Source: CAZMXP01 sp964570285
GTDB taxonomy: Bacteria; Planctomycetota; PLA2
DNA length: 64,000 nt
Assembly: GCA_964570285.1 (NCBI GenBank)
Contig: CAZMXP010000012.1
Coordinates: forward strand, 27,923 to 91,922
Direction: 5' to 3'
The translations under genes and the position numbers were made by a program. A model generated the notes under the pieces. The model was not told where the DNA came from, did not search any database, and saw nothing but the letters and a program-made list of their open reading frames with translations. Positions 1 through 7,935 of this stretch are shown here, piece after piece; positions within the stretch are counted from its first letter, which is position 1; the number at the start of each line of letters is the position of its first letter.

Positions 1-419
1 CGCGGGGGCCTCGCCTCCAGCGAGCGGATCTGCGCCTCGGCCGAGTCGGCCTTGCGCCCGAAGAAGCCGTCCCGCTGCGCGCGCTCGAAGAGCCCCCGCG
101 CGGTCGCGGCGTCCATCGCGGCGAGCGCCTCCTTCAGCAGCCCGACCGCCATCTCCCGCCGCAACTCCTGCGCGAGATAGGCGTAGCCCAGCCGCCGCGA
201 GACGTCGTCCCGCGACCAGACGCAGCGCCCGTCCGAGCGCTCCACGAGCAGCCATGCGGCCAGAGGTTCGACGCGCTTCCCCGCCCGCCAGACCCTTTCC
301 TTCCCGTCGACGAGGATCTCCGGTTCGCGCACCACCGATCCGTCCCTCGAGACCGCGAGGTCGGCAGGCGCGAGGCGGCAGAGGAGAAGAGCCGCGACGG
401 CGAGCCGGAGGGCGGTCAC
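1..419 (-). CDS. Exported protein of unknown function, 5' part (runs off the left edge)
   Basis: On the minus strand a GTG at 419-417 opens a frame that runs to the window edge without a stop, giving about 139 residues. The N-terminus is a Sec signal peptide (TALRLAVAALLLCRLAPA). The rest is charged and Arg-rich, with no motif I recognise. The GTG overlaps the TGA of the propeller gene as GTGA, so the two are translationally coupled and the propeller gene is first in the operon. The C-terminus lies outside the window, so family assignment is not possible. Confidence 0.7.
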   Translation of the reverse strand, partial: MTALRLAVAALLLCRLAPADLAVSRDGSVVREPEILVDGKERVWRAGKRVEPLAAWLLVERSDGRCVWSRDDVSRRLGYAYLAQELRREMAVGLLKEALAAMDAATARGLFERAQRDGFFGRKADSAEAQIRSLEARPP

Positions 420-1654
420 CTGCCCCCGACCCTCTCGCGGAAGGCGCGCACGACGTGGGGCGCCTCGACGGCGACGAACATGCGGTCCGCGGGCACGACG
501 GGGAAGGCGAGCGTGCCCACCGGGATGCGCCAGAGGATCTGGTGCGTCGTCACGTCGGCCGCCCAGTCGCCGAAGTAGGCGATGTCCCCGAGCATCGTCG
601 GCGGGAACTCGCAGAGGAAGAGGTCGGGCTGCTCGCGGCTGTCGGAGAGGATGTGGCCGGAGGAGCCTCCCCCCTCGTGCGTGAAGTAGACGATCTCGCG
701 CTTCGAGCGGCCCTCCATGAACGCGACCAACCCCTCCCGGTGCGTCGTGAAGCCGCCGCCCACGTCGAGCAGCGAGACCCCCTTGTCGCCGGCGCGGGCG
801 CCGCCGCGGGTCATGCCGAACGGCAGGCTCGCGGCGGTACAGCTCCCGTTCTGCGCCGCGAGCGGCGCGGGCGCCCGGACGTAGCAGCGTCCGCCGCCGA
901 ACACGAGTTCCCCCTCCACGTCCAGCGGCGGGATCGCGCCCCCGTGGTACCACGCGACGTTCAGCGCCGCGACGCAGCGCCCGTCGGCGCGGCGGAAGCT
1001 GTAGAGGTGCATCGACGGCTCGTACCCTGGAACCTGCTCCTCGCCGAGCGCGCAGACGAGGTCGCCGTAGACCGCGGCGCGGCCGCGCGCCGGGCCGCAA
1101 TCCGACCTCCAGACGGGCTTCGCGCGGCCCGGCGAGAGGCGCACGAGCCCCTGCGCGCTGCCGACGTAGATCTCGTTCTCGAAGATCACCGGATCGCTGA
1201 GCGGGCCGCAACCGGGCCGGTGGCGCCACGCCTCGTTGAAACCCGACCCGGCGACGACGAACTCGCCGATCTCCTCCTCGCCGACGCGGAGGTAGACGCG
1301 GTGGTCCCAGACGACGGGCTTGCTCCGCGGACCGCCGCCGAGCACGCGGCGGGCGAGCTCCCTGCCCTCGAAGAGATCGAGGGCGAGCAGCTCGCGCTGC
1401 TTCTCGGTGCCGCAGAGCAGGTAGAGGCGCCCGTCCCAGTGCACCGGCGGGGCGAGCACGGGAGAGCGCGTCTCCACCTTCCACGCCTCGACAGGGTCGC
1501 CGGTGACGGGCATCGCGGCGCTCCGCCGCGACCCTCCCGCGCAGCCGCGCGGGTCGTACCAGCGCAACGCCTCCGCGACCTGACCCGCGGGCTCGGCCCA
1601 CACGGGGGCGGCTACCGCCGCGACCGCGAGAAGCATGCGCGCCCAGCCCGCCAT
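416..1654 (-). CDS. Exported PQQ-like beta-propeller protein
   Basis: A 412-residue protein starting at ATG 1654. Residues 1-20 form a signal peptide ending in PVWAEP. The body has repeated strands of the type 'GRLYLLCG', 'HRVYLRVG', 'NEIYVGSA' and 'GDLVCALG', each followed by a short charged turn, which is typical of PQQ/quinoprotein-like propellers such as BamB. The repeats compare stored values (measured against a 'wall' of Gly-Asp turns), but no PQQ ligand set can be proven. It probably acts in the periplasm as a scaffold. A TATACT box lies 11 bases upstream of the start. It is divergent from the gene at 1694 and overlaps the downstream exported gene by four bases. The product class is fairly safe; the function is unknown. 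Confidence 0.75.
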   Translation of the reverse strand: MAGWARMLLAVAAVAAPVWAEPAGQVAEALRWYDPRGCAGGSRRSAAMPVTGDPVEAWKVETRSPVLAPPVHWDGRLYLLCGTEKQRELLALDLFEGRELARRVLGGGPRSKPVVWDHRVYLRVGEEEIGEFVVAGSGFNEAWRHRPGCGPLSDPVIFENEIYVGSAQGLVRLSPGRAKPVWRSDCGPARGRAAVYGDLVCALGEEQVPGYEPSMHLYSFRRADGRCVAALNVAWYHGGAIPPLDVEGELVFGGGRCYVRAPAPLAAQNGSCTAASLPFGMTRGGARAGDKGVSLLDVGGGFTTHREGLVAFMEGRSKREIVYFTHEGGGSSGHILSDSREQPDLFLCEFPPTMLGDIAYFGDWAADVTTHQILWRIPVGTLAFPVVPADRMFVAVEAPHVVRAFRERVGGR

Positions 1655-1693
1655 GGAACCCGCCGAGTATACAGCGTGGTAGGTTCTACCCGC

Positions 1694-2854
1694 GTGCGAT
1701 TCGCGCTCCTCCTGGTCCTCCTCGGCGGCGCGGCCCTCGCGCACCCTCACGAGTCGCCCTCCCTCTGGGTCGATCTCGAAATCCGCGAGACGGAGGTCCT
1801 GCTCGTCGTCTCTTCCGAAGTCTCTTCGCTGGGGGCCTGGGGGCTCGAGCCCGGCTCGCTCGTCGAGCCGATGGAGGAGGCCGCGAGGGCAGGGGTTCTC
1901 GCGCGCGCCGCGGAGCACTTCGCGACAAGGAACACGGTCGCGATCGACGGCGCGCGCGCCCTCCCGACCGGACGGGGGCTCCGGATGCCCCAGGACGACA
2001 AGGGCATCGACCTCTACGGCTATCTCTCCTTCACGTTCGCCTACGCGTGCGAGCGGAAGGCGCGCACCGTCACGCTGCACTGGGAGGACTTCGGCTGGGC
2101 GCTCTGGCAGGAGAGGGTGGTCGTGCCGGGCCTCGTGAAGGTCCATCCGCGGGTGGACATGTTCGGCGTGACGCCCGAGGAGCCCGAGTACACGTGGCAC
2201 GCTCCCGTGGAAGGGCGCGCTCCGCCCCTGGACGGGAGCCGACAACTCCCGAGGCAGGAGGGCACGCGCGTGCCGATGGCGAGCGTGGCCCTTGCCATGG
2301 TGGCGATCCTGGCCGTGGCGTTGCCGCGGAGGCGGCCGCTGGGGACGCGGCTCGCGGGGGCGGCGGTGCTGCTCGCGGCGGCGTTCCTCGTGCGGGACCG
2401 TGCGGTCTACGCGTGGAGGCCAAGCGTCGACCGGCCGTCGCAGGCGCAGGCGGCCGAGATCTTCCGCACGCTGCAAGCCAACCTCTATGCGGCCTTCGAG
2501 GCACCGACGGAGGAGGGCATCTACGAGCTGCTCGCGGCGAGCGTCGAGCCGCAGGCGCTCGACCCGATCTACATCGAGATCTGCGAGGGGTTGATCCTCC
2601 GCCAGCAGGGCGGACCGGTCGCCACGATCGAGCGGGTCGAGCCGGTCGAGACGCTCGTCGAGTTCCCGTCGCCGGAGGCGCCGCTCTTCGAGGCGAGATG
2701 GAGGTGGCGCCTGCACTGCGTCGTCTCCCACTTCGGCCACGTGCACCGGCGCATCAACGAGTACGAGGCGCTCTTCCGGGTCGCCCACGACGGCGACGGC
2801 TGGCGCATCCGCGGCTTCGAGGTGCTCGACCGGAAGCGCACCGACCTGGACTAG
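1694..2854 (+). CDS. Exported membrane protein of unknown function
   Basis: A 386-residue protein. I start it at GTG 1694 because VRFALLLVLLGGAALAHPHE is a clean signal peptide; the open frame upstream is a compositional shadow of the opposite gene. Residues 17-190 are a soluble domain beginning AHPHESPSLWVDLEI, which recalls the extracytoplasmic N-terminal domain of HupE/UreJ-type proteins, but no HupE membrane core follows. A membrane segment lies near residues 197-212 and a second hydrophobic stretch near 218-232, then a roughly 150-residue soluble C-terminal domain. The TAG stop is part of a CTAG directly abutting the IS remnant at 2855. Function unknown. Confidence 0.75.
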   Translation: MRFALLLVLLGGAALAHPHESPSLWVDLEIRETEVLLVVSSEVSSLGAWGLEPGSLVEPMEEAARAGVLARAAEHFATRNTVAIDGARALPTGRGLRMPQDDKGIDLYGYLSFTFAYACERKARTVTLHWEDFGWALWQERVVVPGLVKVHPRVDMFGVTPEEPEYTWHAPVEGRAPPLDGSRQLPRQEGTRVPMASVALAMVAILAVALPRRRPLGTRLAGAAVLLAAAFLVRDRAVYAWRPSVDRPSQAQAAEIFRTLQANLYAAFEAPTEEGIYELLAASVEPQALDPIYIEICEGLILRQQGGPVATIERVEPVETLVEFPSPEAPLFEARWRWRLHCVVSHFGHVHRRINEYEALFRVAHDGDGWRIRGFEVLDRKRTDLD

Positions 2855-3226
2855 GGGCTTGTCCGGGTCATGGCCTTCAGCCACGCTTCGGGGCCAACCG
2901 GACCCGGACAAGCCCCTGACTCGACGCGACGCGAGTCGTGGGTCGCCATGGGCCATCGCCGCGATCGAGGGGGGCTCCTGCGCGAGGTGCGGCGCTCCGC
3001 GTCACGCCCTCGCGGCCGCTAGATCGAGCTCGTGCCGCACGGTGTCCCGTACGAAGTGCGCAAGGTGGCCCTCGGGCACCGGATCCAGCACGGTCGCCGG
3101 GAACATCCAGACCTGCTCCACCTCCCACGCCCGCTGTCTTGGCCATGCGCGCAACCTGCAGCCGGGCACCGACAGCGAACCCCCTTTCACTTGAGAGTTT
3201 GTCCGACGATTAGTCGGACAAACTCC
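2855..3226 (-). mobile_element. Miniature IS1182-type remnant, copy 1
   Basis: The left end is a hairpin with 12-bp arms (GCTTGTCCGGGT and its complement) around a loop of about 35 bases. The right end is a perfect palindrome (GAGTTTGTCCGAC and its complement) at about 3195-3225. The outermost bases, GGGGCTTGTCCG and, inverted, AGGAGTTTGTCCG, form imperfect terminal inverted repeats. The first 165 bases are about 90 % identical to the element at 40797. A transposase N-terminal fragment lies inside on the minus strand. The left flank is CTAG (a gene's stop codon) and the right flank is CTGG, perhaps a mutated target duplication. Confidence 0.8.
3002..3120 (-). pseudogene. IS1182-family transposase, N-terminal fragment
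   Basis: Read on the minus strand, the segment encodes QVWMFPATVLDPVPEGHL followed by AHFVRDTVRHELDL. This matches the conserved opening of IS1182-type transposases (LLPPSLDDYVPEDHLARF...LDL). The frame ends at a TGA at 3002-3004 after about 38 residues, and no catalytic DDE region follows before the left end. No ATG is kept at the right place. This is a relic that identifies the family of the mini-element, not a working gene. Confidence 0.7.
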
Positions 3227-3235
3227 TGGGAGCGG

Positions 3236-3241
3236 TAGGAT
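3236..3241 (+). promoter_or_regulatory. -10 box TAGGAT, leaderless-type promoter
   Basis: TAGGAT ends exactly six bases before the ATG at 3248, so transcription would begin at or next to the A of the start codon. It supports translation starting at 3248, upstream of the in-frame TGA. No convincing -35 box is visible. Confidence 0.55.
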
Positions 3242-3247
3242 GGCGCC

Positions 3248-4123
3248 ATGCGCATCCTTCCGTTCGTGCTCGCGCTGATCGCCGGCTGTGGCTGAAGGGA
3301 TGAGGCCACCCGGGTCCGGTCGGTCCCGCTCGTGCAGGCCACCTTCTACCCCGTCGCCTACTTCGCCGAGCGCATCGGCGGCGAGCGCGTCCTGGTGCGC
3401 TGCCCGGTTCCCGACGGCGAGGATCCCGCCGGCTGGACCCCCGACGCCGCCACGCTGGCCGAGATCCAGGACTCCGACCTGATTCTCGCGAACGGCGCGG
3501 GGTTCGAGGCGTGGATCTCCCAGGTGAGCCTGCCGCCTTCGCGCCTCGTCGAGACCGCGGCCGCGTTCCGCGGGGAGTGGATCGAGCAGAAGGGCGGCGC
3601 GGCGCACAGCCACGGCAAGGGGGCCAAGCACTCCCACGAGGGGTTCGACGGCCACACGTGGCTCGACCCCGTGAACGCGAAGCGGCAGGCGCGCGCGGTG
3701 CTCGACGCGCTCGTCCAGCGCCTTCCCGCGCACGGGACCGAAATGGAGGCGCGCCACGGCACGCTCGCGACCGAGCTCGACGCGCTCGACGCGGCGTTCC
3801 GCGCGCTGCCCCCGCTGCCCCCCATGATCGCGTCGCATGCGGCGTACGACTACCTCGCGCGCCGCTACGGATGGAAGATCGAGAGCCTCGATCTCGATCC
3901 CGAGGAGGTGCCGACCGACGACCAGGTCGCGGCGATCCTCGCGACGGCGAAGGCGCACGGCGCGTCGCACATCCTCTGGGAGAGCGAGCCGCTCGCCGAG
4001 ACGGTCGAGCGCCTGCGGCCCCTCGTGTCGGTGGTGATCAGCCCCGTCGAGAGCCGGCCCGACGGCGCGGACTACCTCGGGGCGATGCGCGCCAACGTCT
4101 CCCGCTTGAAGGAGGTCCGGTGA
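3248..4123 (+). CDS. ZnuA/TroA-type metal-binding lipoprotein with in-frame TGA (possible selenoprotein or nonsense mutation)
   Basis: From ATG 3248 the frame encodes a lipoprotein signal with lipobox LIAGC, then Gly, then TGA at 3293-3295. It resumes in the same frame without further stops to 4123 (291 codons). The downstream part is a clear cluster A-I (ZnuA/TroA) metal-binding protein: TFYPVAYFAERIGG, a His-rich loop (HSHGKGAKHSHEG), GHTWLDP and SHAAYDYLARRYG. The first His ligand of the family (in a GxxPHxxxP-like motif) is replaced (EDPAGWTP). A hairpin at 3311-3328 with a GGTC loop lies 15 bases after the TGA, within the bacterial SECIS range. If the TGA is read as stop, only a GTG at 3332 could restart, giving a protein with no export signal. 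No permease or ATPase gene is adjacent. The fold is secure; the decoding of the TGA is open. Confidence 0.75.
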
Positions 4124-4125
4124 GG

Positions 4126-4131
4126 TATTCT
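4126..4131 (+). promoter_or_regulatory. -10 box TATTCT, leaderless-type promoter
   Basis: TATTCT ends six bases before the ATG at 4138 and directly follows the stop codon of the upstream lipoprotein gene. The spacing matches four other genes in the window. Confidence 0.5.
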
Positions 4132-4137
4132 GGTGCG

Positions 4138-5265
4138 ATGCGTCGTCGCCTGCTGCTGATCGCCCTCGTCGCCGTCGCCTGCGCCAAGGAGGAGCCCAAG
4201 GCCCCCGGCGCGGGCCACGCGGCCGCCGCGCCGGCGAAGGATCCCGCCGAGGAGAAGCGCAAGGCGGACGAGGCGGAGGCCCTGCGGGCGGCGAAGCGCG
4301 CCGAGCTGGGCGCGAAGCAGGCGGAACTCGCACAGAAGGTCGCCGCGCTCGAGAAGGCCTACAAGGAGCTCGCGGCCGCGCACGAGAAGGAGCAGGGCGA
4401 ACTCCCCGACCCGGCGCTGCTGCGGCCGCGGCTCTCGCGCCTGATCCAGGACGCGGGCAGCGAGAAGGGGCGCCTCGAATCGATGGAGCGGGAGTTCGCG
4501 GAGCTGAAGAAGGTCGCCGAGAGCGAGATCACCGGCGACCTGAAGGCGCTGCGCGCGGAGCGCACGGCGATCGAGGCCCGCTACCAGGAGGCGCAGTCGG
4601 GCTGGCGCGTCGCGCTCGACGAGGCGCGTGCGTCGCGGGTGGAGGAGTCGCCGGTGAAGGTCGAACTCGACACCGTGCGCGCGGTGAAGGAGAAGTGGTT
4701 CGAGCTGACGCCGCTGGCGCGCCGCAAGACCCCCGGGGCGCAGGAGAGCAAGGCGGTCAACGACGGGCTGCGCGCGTGGATCGCCGAAAAGCCGATCCGC
4801 AAGGAGGCCGTCGACAACGTGCTCGCGCAGGAGGTCGCGCCCAAGGGCAAGACCTCGGCGAACTTCGACTTCGTCGATCTCGACTTCTTCCTGCTGCTCG
4901 AGTTGCGGGAGGACGTGCTCGACAAGCTGAACATCGCGGTCGAGAGCAAGCGGCTCAAGGGCGAGGAGGAGAAGCTGCGCGCGATCGAGGCCGAGCTGGA
5001 CGCGATCTCGGAGAAGATCGCGAGGAAGATGTCGGAGGGGGGCGGGGACCTCGAGAAGTTCGAGGATCTGGCGACGCGCCTGCCGGGCCAGCGCAGCAAG
5101 GCCGCCGACCTGCAGAACGCGCTCGCGAGCATGCGCGAGACCTTCTCGCGCCTCGAGGAGGTCCGCGAGGCCCACCGCGCGGCGGAGGAGGCCGCGGTGA
5201 AGCAGCTCGAGGCCGCGAAGAAGGAGCTCGCCGAAGCCAACGCCGCGCTGAAGGCGCTCGGCTAG
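4138..5265 (+). CDS. Coiled-coil lipoprotein of unknown function
   Basis: A 375-residue protein with a lipobox near residues 13-16 (VAVAC) and then a low-complexity Ala/Pro/Lys linker. Most of the rest is heptad-rich alpha helix: residues about 45-165 and 255-375 are Glu/Lys/Ala/Leu-rich coiled coil. They flank a less repetitive centre (about 175-245) containing NFDFVDLDFFLLLEL. The start is set by the lipobox and by the -10 box six bases upstream. It is probably a membrane-anchored spacer or scaffold in the periplasm. No enzymatic motif is visible. Confidence 0.75.
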   Translation: MRRRLLLIALVAVACAKEEPKAPGAGHAAAAPAKDPAEEKRKADEAEALRAAKRAELGAKQAELAQKVAALEKAYKELAAAHEKEQGELPDPALLRPRLSRLIQDAGSEKGRLESMEREFAELKKVAESEITGDLKALRAERTAIEARYQEAQSGWRVALDEARASRVEESPVKVELDTVRAVKEKWFELTPLARRKTPGAQESKAVNDGLRAWIAEKPIRKEAVDNVLAQEVAPKGKTSANFDFVDLDFFLLLELREDVLDKLNIAVESKRLKGEEEKLRAIEAELDAISEKIARKMSEGGGDLEKFEDLATRLPGQRSKAADLQNALASMRETFSRLEEVREAHRAAEEAAVKQLEAAKKELAEANAALKALG

Positions 5266-5290
5266 GCGAGCGCGCTGCGCGGGGGAGCAG

Positions 5291-5402
5291 CGCGAAAAAC
5301 CACGAGGACACCAAGGAGCCGTTCGCGACCCGGGACGCGCGGCGCACTCCGTTGCAACCACTCCCCGCCTCCGCGCCTTCGCGTCTCCGTGGTCATCGCT
5401 CC
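5291..5402. repeat. Dispersed repeat with inverted ends (ACCACG...AAGG type)
   Basis: The gap 5266-5505 holds no gene. It contains AAAAACCACGAGGACACCA at its left and, inverted about 60 bases later, CGCCTTCGCGTCTCCGTGG. The right arm with its preceding 35 bases resembles 23402-23463 (CCGCAACCCACGGCGCC then CTTCGTGTCTTCGCGCC). This looks like a dispersed, hairpin-forming intergenic repeat. Confidence 0.5.
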
Positions 5403-5505
5403 ACGTGACGCGTGCCGGCACCGGCGTGCCTTCGGTTGGCGCCCGGAGCCGCGCCGCGCCCCGTGACCGGTGCGGCCTCCCCCGTCTCTCCGGGGGGGCC
5501 AAGGC

Positions 5506-6846
5506 TCAATGCTTCGCGTAGAGGCCCGGCGTCGGGCGGCGGATGTAGAGGGCGGCGACGGCGTCGACCACCCGCCGCTCGAGCTTGTCGCTCGGCTTGC
5601 TCTCCTGCGCGAGCACGACCATGCCCTGGCACTCGCCGCGGACGTAGAGGCTGCCGTCGGCCATCTTCACGCTCAAGACCGCGATCCTCTCCTGCTTGGA
5701 GATGATCGGGGACATCGGCACCACCTTCTCGGAGACGCCACCGGGGTTCTGCTCCTTCAGCGACGCGATCTGGTCGGCCGACCAGGTGCCCTTCCCGTCG
5801 GGGTCGCTGACCCAGAACCCGTAGTTGCCGCGCCCGTTCGGATCCGCCTCGTCGCCGATCGAGGTCACGTAGCCGACGAGGCAGCCCGGAGCGCGCGGGC
5901 CCCCGGGGGTATGCATCGCGGCCTTGAAGAAGCGGCCGTGTCCGGGGTTGACGGCGAGGAAGACCTCGTTGCCGGTGGGCCGCTCCGGCGAGAGGTAGCC
6001 GAAGATCGAGTCGGGATCGGGCGGATCGTCGAGCTTCAGCGACGCGAGCGCCTCGGGATTGAAGAAGAGCTCGGGCGGGGGCGGCCGGTAGAGGATCGCG
6101 CGCACGCCCCGCGGGCCGGCCTTCAGCGAGAGCTGGTGCATCACGTCGAGGCCGTCCTGGTAGCCGCTGGCCGAGAGGATCGAGCGGAAGGGGTCCTTGT
6201 TGTTCGGCTGGTACTTGAGGATGTAGCCCTCCACCGAGGAGAGCTGGCCGCCCGGGCGCCGCGTCAGGTGCGGGAGGGCCGAGGCGCTCGCGGTGCGCAC
6301 CGAGACGAGTTCGGCCGTCCCCTCCGCGGTCAGGAACTCGACCGTCGCCTCCGCGATCTCCTCCTTGGACTGCCCGCCCGTGCGCATCGACGCGGTGCGC
6401 GCGCCGCCGAGCACGACGTGGAAGTTCTGGTTGTGCAGCGCGTGGAACAGCTCGTGGATCATGATCGACTCGAGCTTGTCGATCCACTCGACGCGCGACT
6501 TCAGCATCGGCTTGCCGCCCTGGAAGCCGCCGATCACCCACGGACTCACGGTGATCGAGTTGGCCTCGATCGTGTAGAAGGCGAGCCCCGACCTCGCGAT
6601 CTCGCCGCCGAAGCCGGTCTGCTTCAGCATGTTCTCCCAGACGACCTTGGGCAGGATCCCCACCGGCACCGGCCGCCGGAACTTCGTGCGCGTGTATGCC
6701 TCGATGTTGGCCATCACGCGCTTCGCGACCGCGGTGCAGGTGTCGACCGTGAGCGCCTCGTCGGCGGTGACCGCGTCGGCCTCCTGCGCACGCGCGGCCG
6801 GGAGGGCGATCCAGAGGGCCAGGAGGACTCGAAGGGGCGTTCGCAT
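5506..6846 (-). CDS. Exported HExxH metalloprotease-like protein
   Basis: A 446-residue protein from ATG 6846. Residues 1-20 are a signal peptide ending in PAARAQ. Near residues 125-137 there is IMIHELFHALHNQNFH, an HExxH zinc motif with the following His/Asn, and EIAEATVEFLTAEGTAELVS about 50 residues later supplies a conserved Glu pair (third-ligand type). The C-terminal half is rich in Gly/Pro turns and has SIFGYLSPERP and GFWVSDPDG. It probably acts outside the cytoplasm as a zinc peptidase of unknown specificity. TAGAAT lies eight bases upstream of the start. Confidence 0.7.
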   Translation of the reverse strand: MRTPLRVLLALWIALPAARAQEADAVTADEALTVDTCTAVAKRVMANIEAYTRTKFRRPVPVGILPKVVWENMLKQTGFGGEIARSGLAFYTIEANSITVSPWVIGGFQGGKPMLKSRVEWIDKLESIMIHELFHALHNQNFHVVLGGARTASMRTGGQSKEEIAEATVEFLTAEGTAELVSVRTASASALPHLTRRPGGQLSSVEGYILKYQPNNKDPFRSILSASGYQDGLDVMHQLSLKAGPRGVRAILYRPPPPELFFNPEALASLKLDDPPDPDSIFGYLSPERPTGNEVFLAVNPGHGRFFKAAMHTPGGPRAPGCLVGYVTSIGDEADPNGRGNYGFWVSDPDGKGTWSADQIASLKEQNPGGVSEKVVPMSPIISKQERIAVLSVKMADGSLYVRGECQGMVVLAQESKPSDKLERRVVDAVAALYIRRPTPGLYAKH

Positions 6847-6875
6847 CGCGGCCGATTCTAACCCGCCGTGCGCCC

Positions 6876-7928
6876 TCAGCGACCCGCCGGCAGCAGCAGG
6901 AAGAGCGCAAGCCCCTCGCTGCGCGGTTCGAGCGGCGACTCGGGCTTCCACCGGACGAGTTCCCCGACGACCTGCCACTCGCCGTTCTCGCCGCGCCGGA
7001 AGTCGAGGGCCGTCTGCCCGACGGCCGATCTCGCCCCGGGCTCGTCCGGCACCGCCTCGTACGCGGTCACCTCGATGCGCACGAGGCCCGCGAGCCTCTT
7101 CTCCGCCGCGCCGACCTCCAGCGTGCGTTCGGCCACCGCCTCCGCTTTGGGCCTCAGCTTCGCCGCCTTCGCCTCCGCCTCCGGGCCGTAGAAGGCGCCG
7201 ACGATCTTGTCGAAGTGTCGGTAGAGGGCCCGATGGGCGCGCTCGCGCTGCGCCCCGAGGCGCCGCGCCGCGAGGTCGAGCGAGCGCAGGGCCGCTTCGG
7301 GGCTGCTCCGGTCCGCGCGCGCCGCCGCCGGGATCGAGATCGGGGGGGCCGCGGGGGGGGTGCCGAGCCCCGCCGGGACCCAACCCTTCCCCTCCTCCTC
7401 GTGTTCGACGCCCTTCACCCACCAGAACTCCCCGCGCTTCTCCAGCAGCAGCCGGAGCTTCCGCTCCACGAAGAGGCCCTCCGCGTTGCGCCACGTGCGC
7501 CGGATGAGCGCGTGCGGCAGCGGATCCTCCTCGACGGCGACCACCTCGCTCGCATAGTCGTGGACCGGATCGCGCGCCGCGTCGTACGCCGTGCGCTGCT
7601 TCTCGACGAGCCCGGGCTCGTAGAAGTCGCGCAGCAGTTCGAGATGCGCCTCGCGGAACCGCCGCGCGAACTGCCTCGAGACCGCCTGCTCGTCGCGCTG
7701 GACGCGCGCGAACGACTCCGCCAGCCCGAGCGCCGTCGCATGATCGACCGCGGACAACTGCGCCTCGACATCGAACGCCGCCAGCGTCTCCCCTTTCGCC
7801 CGCAGCAGATCCTCCCCCCGCGCGGTGCCGGCCGCCACGAGCAGCACCACCCCCGCCGCCACGCACACCACCGACCCCCGCCACGTCAGCGGCGGCGCGC
7901 AGCGCCGTCCGCTGCACGTGGCCGACAT
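6876..7928 (-). CDS. Exported protein of unknown function
   Basis: A 350-residue protein. The ATG at 7928 is chosen because it comes eight bases after the stop of ccsB and leads into a signal peptide (residues about 14-34, VVCVAAGVVLLVAAGTARG). The body has alternating charged helices, and a region near residues 85-165 has EFWWVKGVEHEEEGKG, reminiscent of SnoaL/NTF2-like folds (WR.AEGLF...W.V.G). A second similar segment near residues 280-335 has YEAVPDEP and NGEWQVVGELVRWKP, so it may hold two NTF2-like domains. Function unknown; it probably belongs to the ccs transcript. Confidence 0.65.
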   Translation of the reverse strand: MSATCSGRRCAPPLTWRGSVVCVAAGVVLLVAAGTARGEDLLRAKGETLAAFDVEAQLSAVDHATALGLAESFARVQRDEQAVSRQFARRFREAHLELLRDFYEPGLVEKQRTAYDAARDPVHDYASEVVAVEEDPLPHALIRRTWRNAEGLFVERKLRLLLEKRGEFWWVKGVEHEEEGKGWVPAGLGTPPAAPPISIPAAARADRSSPEAALRSLDLAARRLGAQRERAHRALYRHFDKIVGAFYGPEAEAKAAKLRPKAEAVAERTLEVGAAEKRLAGLVRIEVTAYEAVPDEPGARSAVGQTALDFRRGENGEWQVVGELVRWKPESPLEPRSEGLALFLLLPAGR

Positions 7929-7935
7929 TTCGACC

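Noticed and set aside
254..1693. Long plus-strand open frame before the gene at 1694
   Set aside because: Arg/Pro/Ala-rich with no motif; it mirrors the coding frame of the minus-strand propeller gene, a common effect in high-GC DNA. The signal peptide begins only at 1694.
3332..4123. GTG 3332 as the true start of the ZnuA-like protein
   Set aside because: It has no ribosome site or promoter and would lose the lipobox. The -10 box six bases before ATG 3248 favours the longer frame, though it needs the TGA to be read or repaired.
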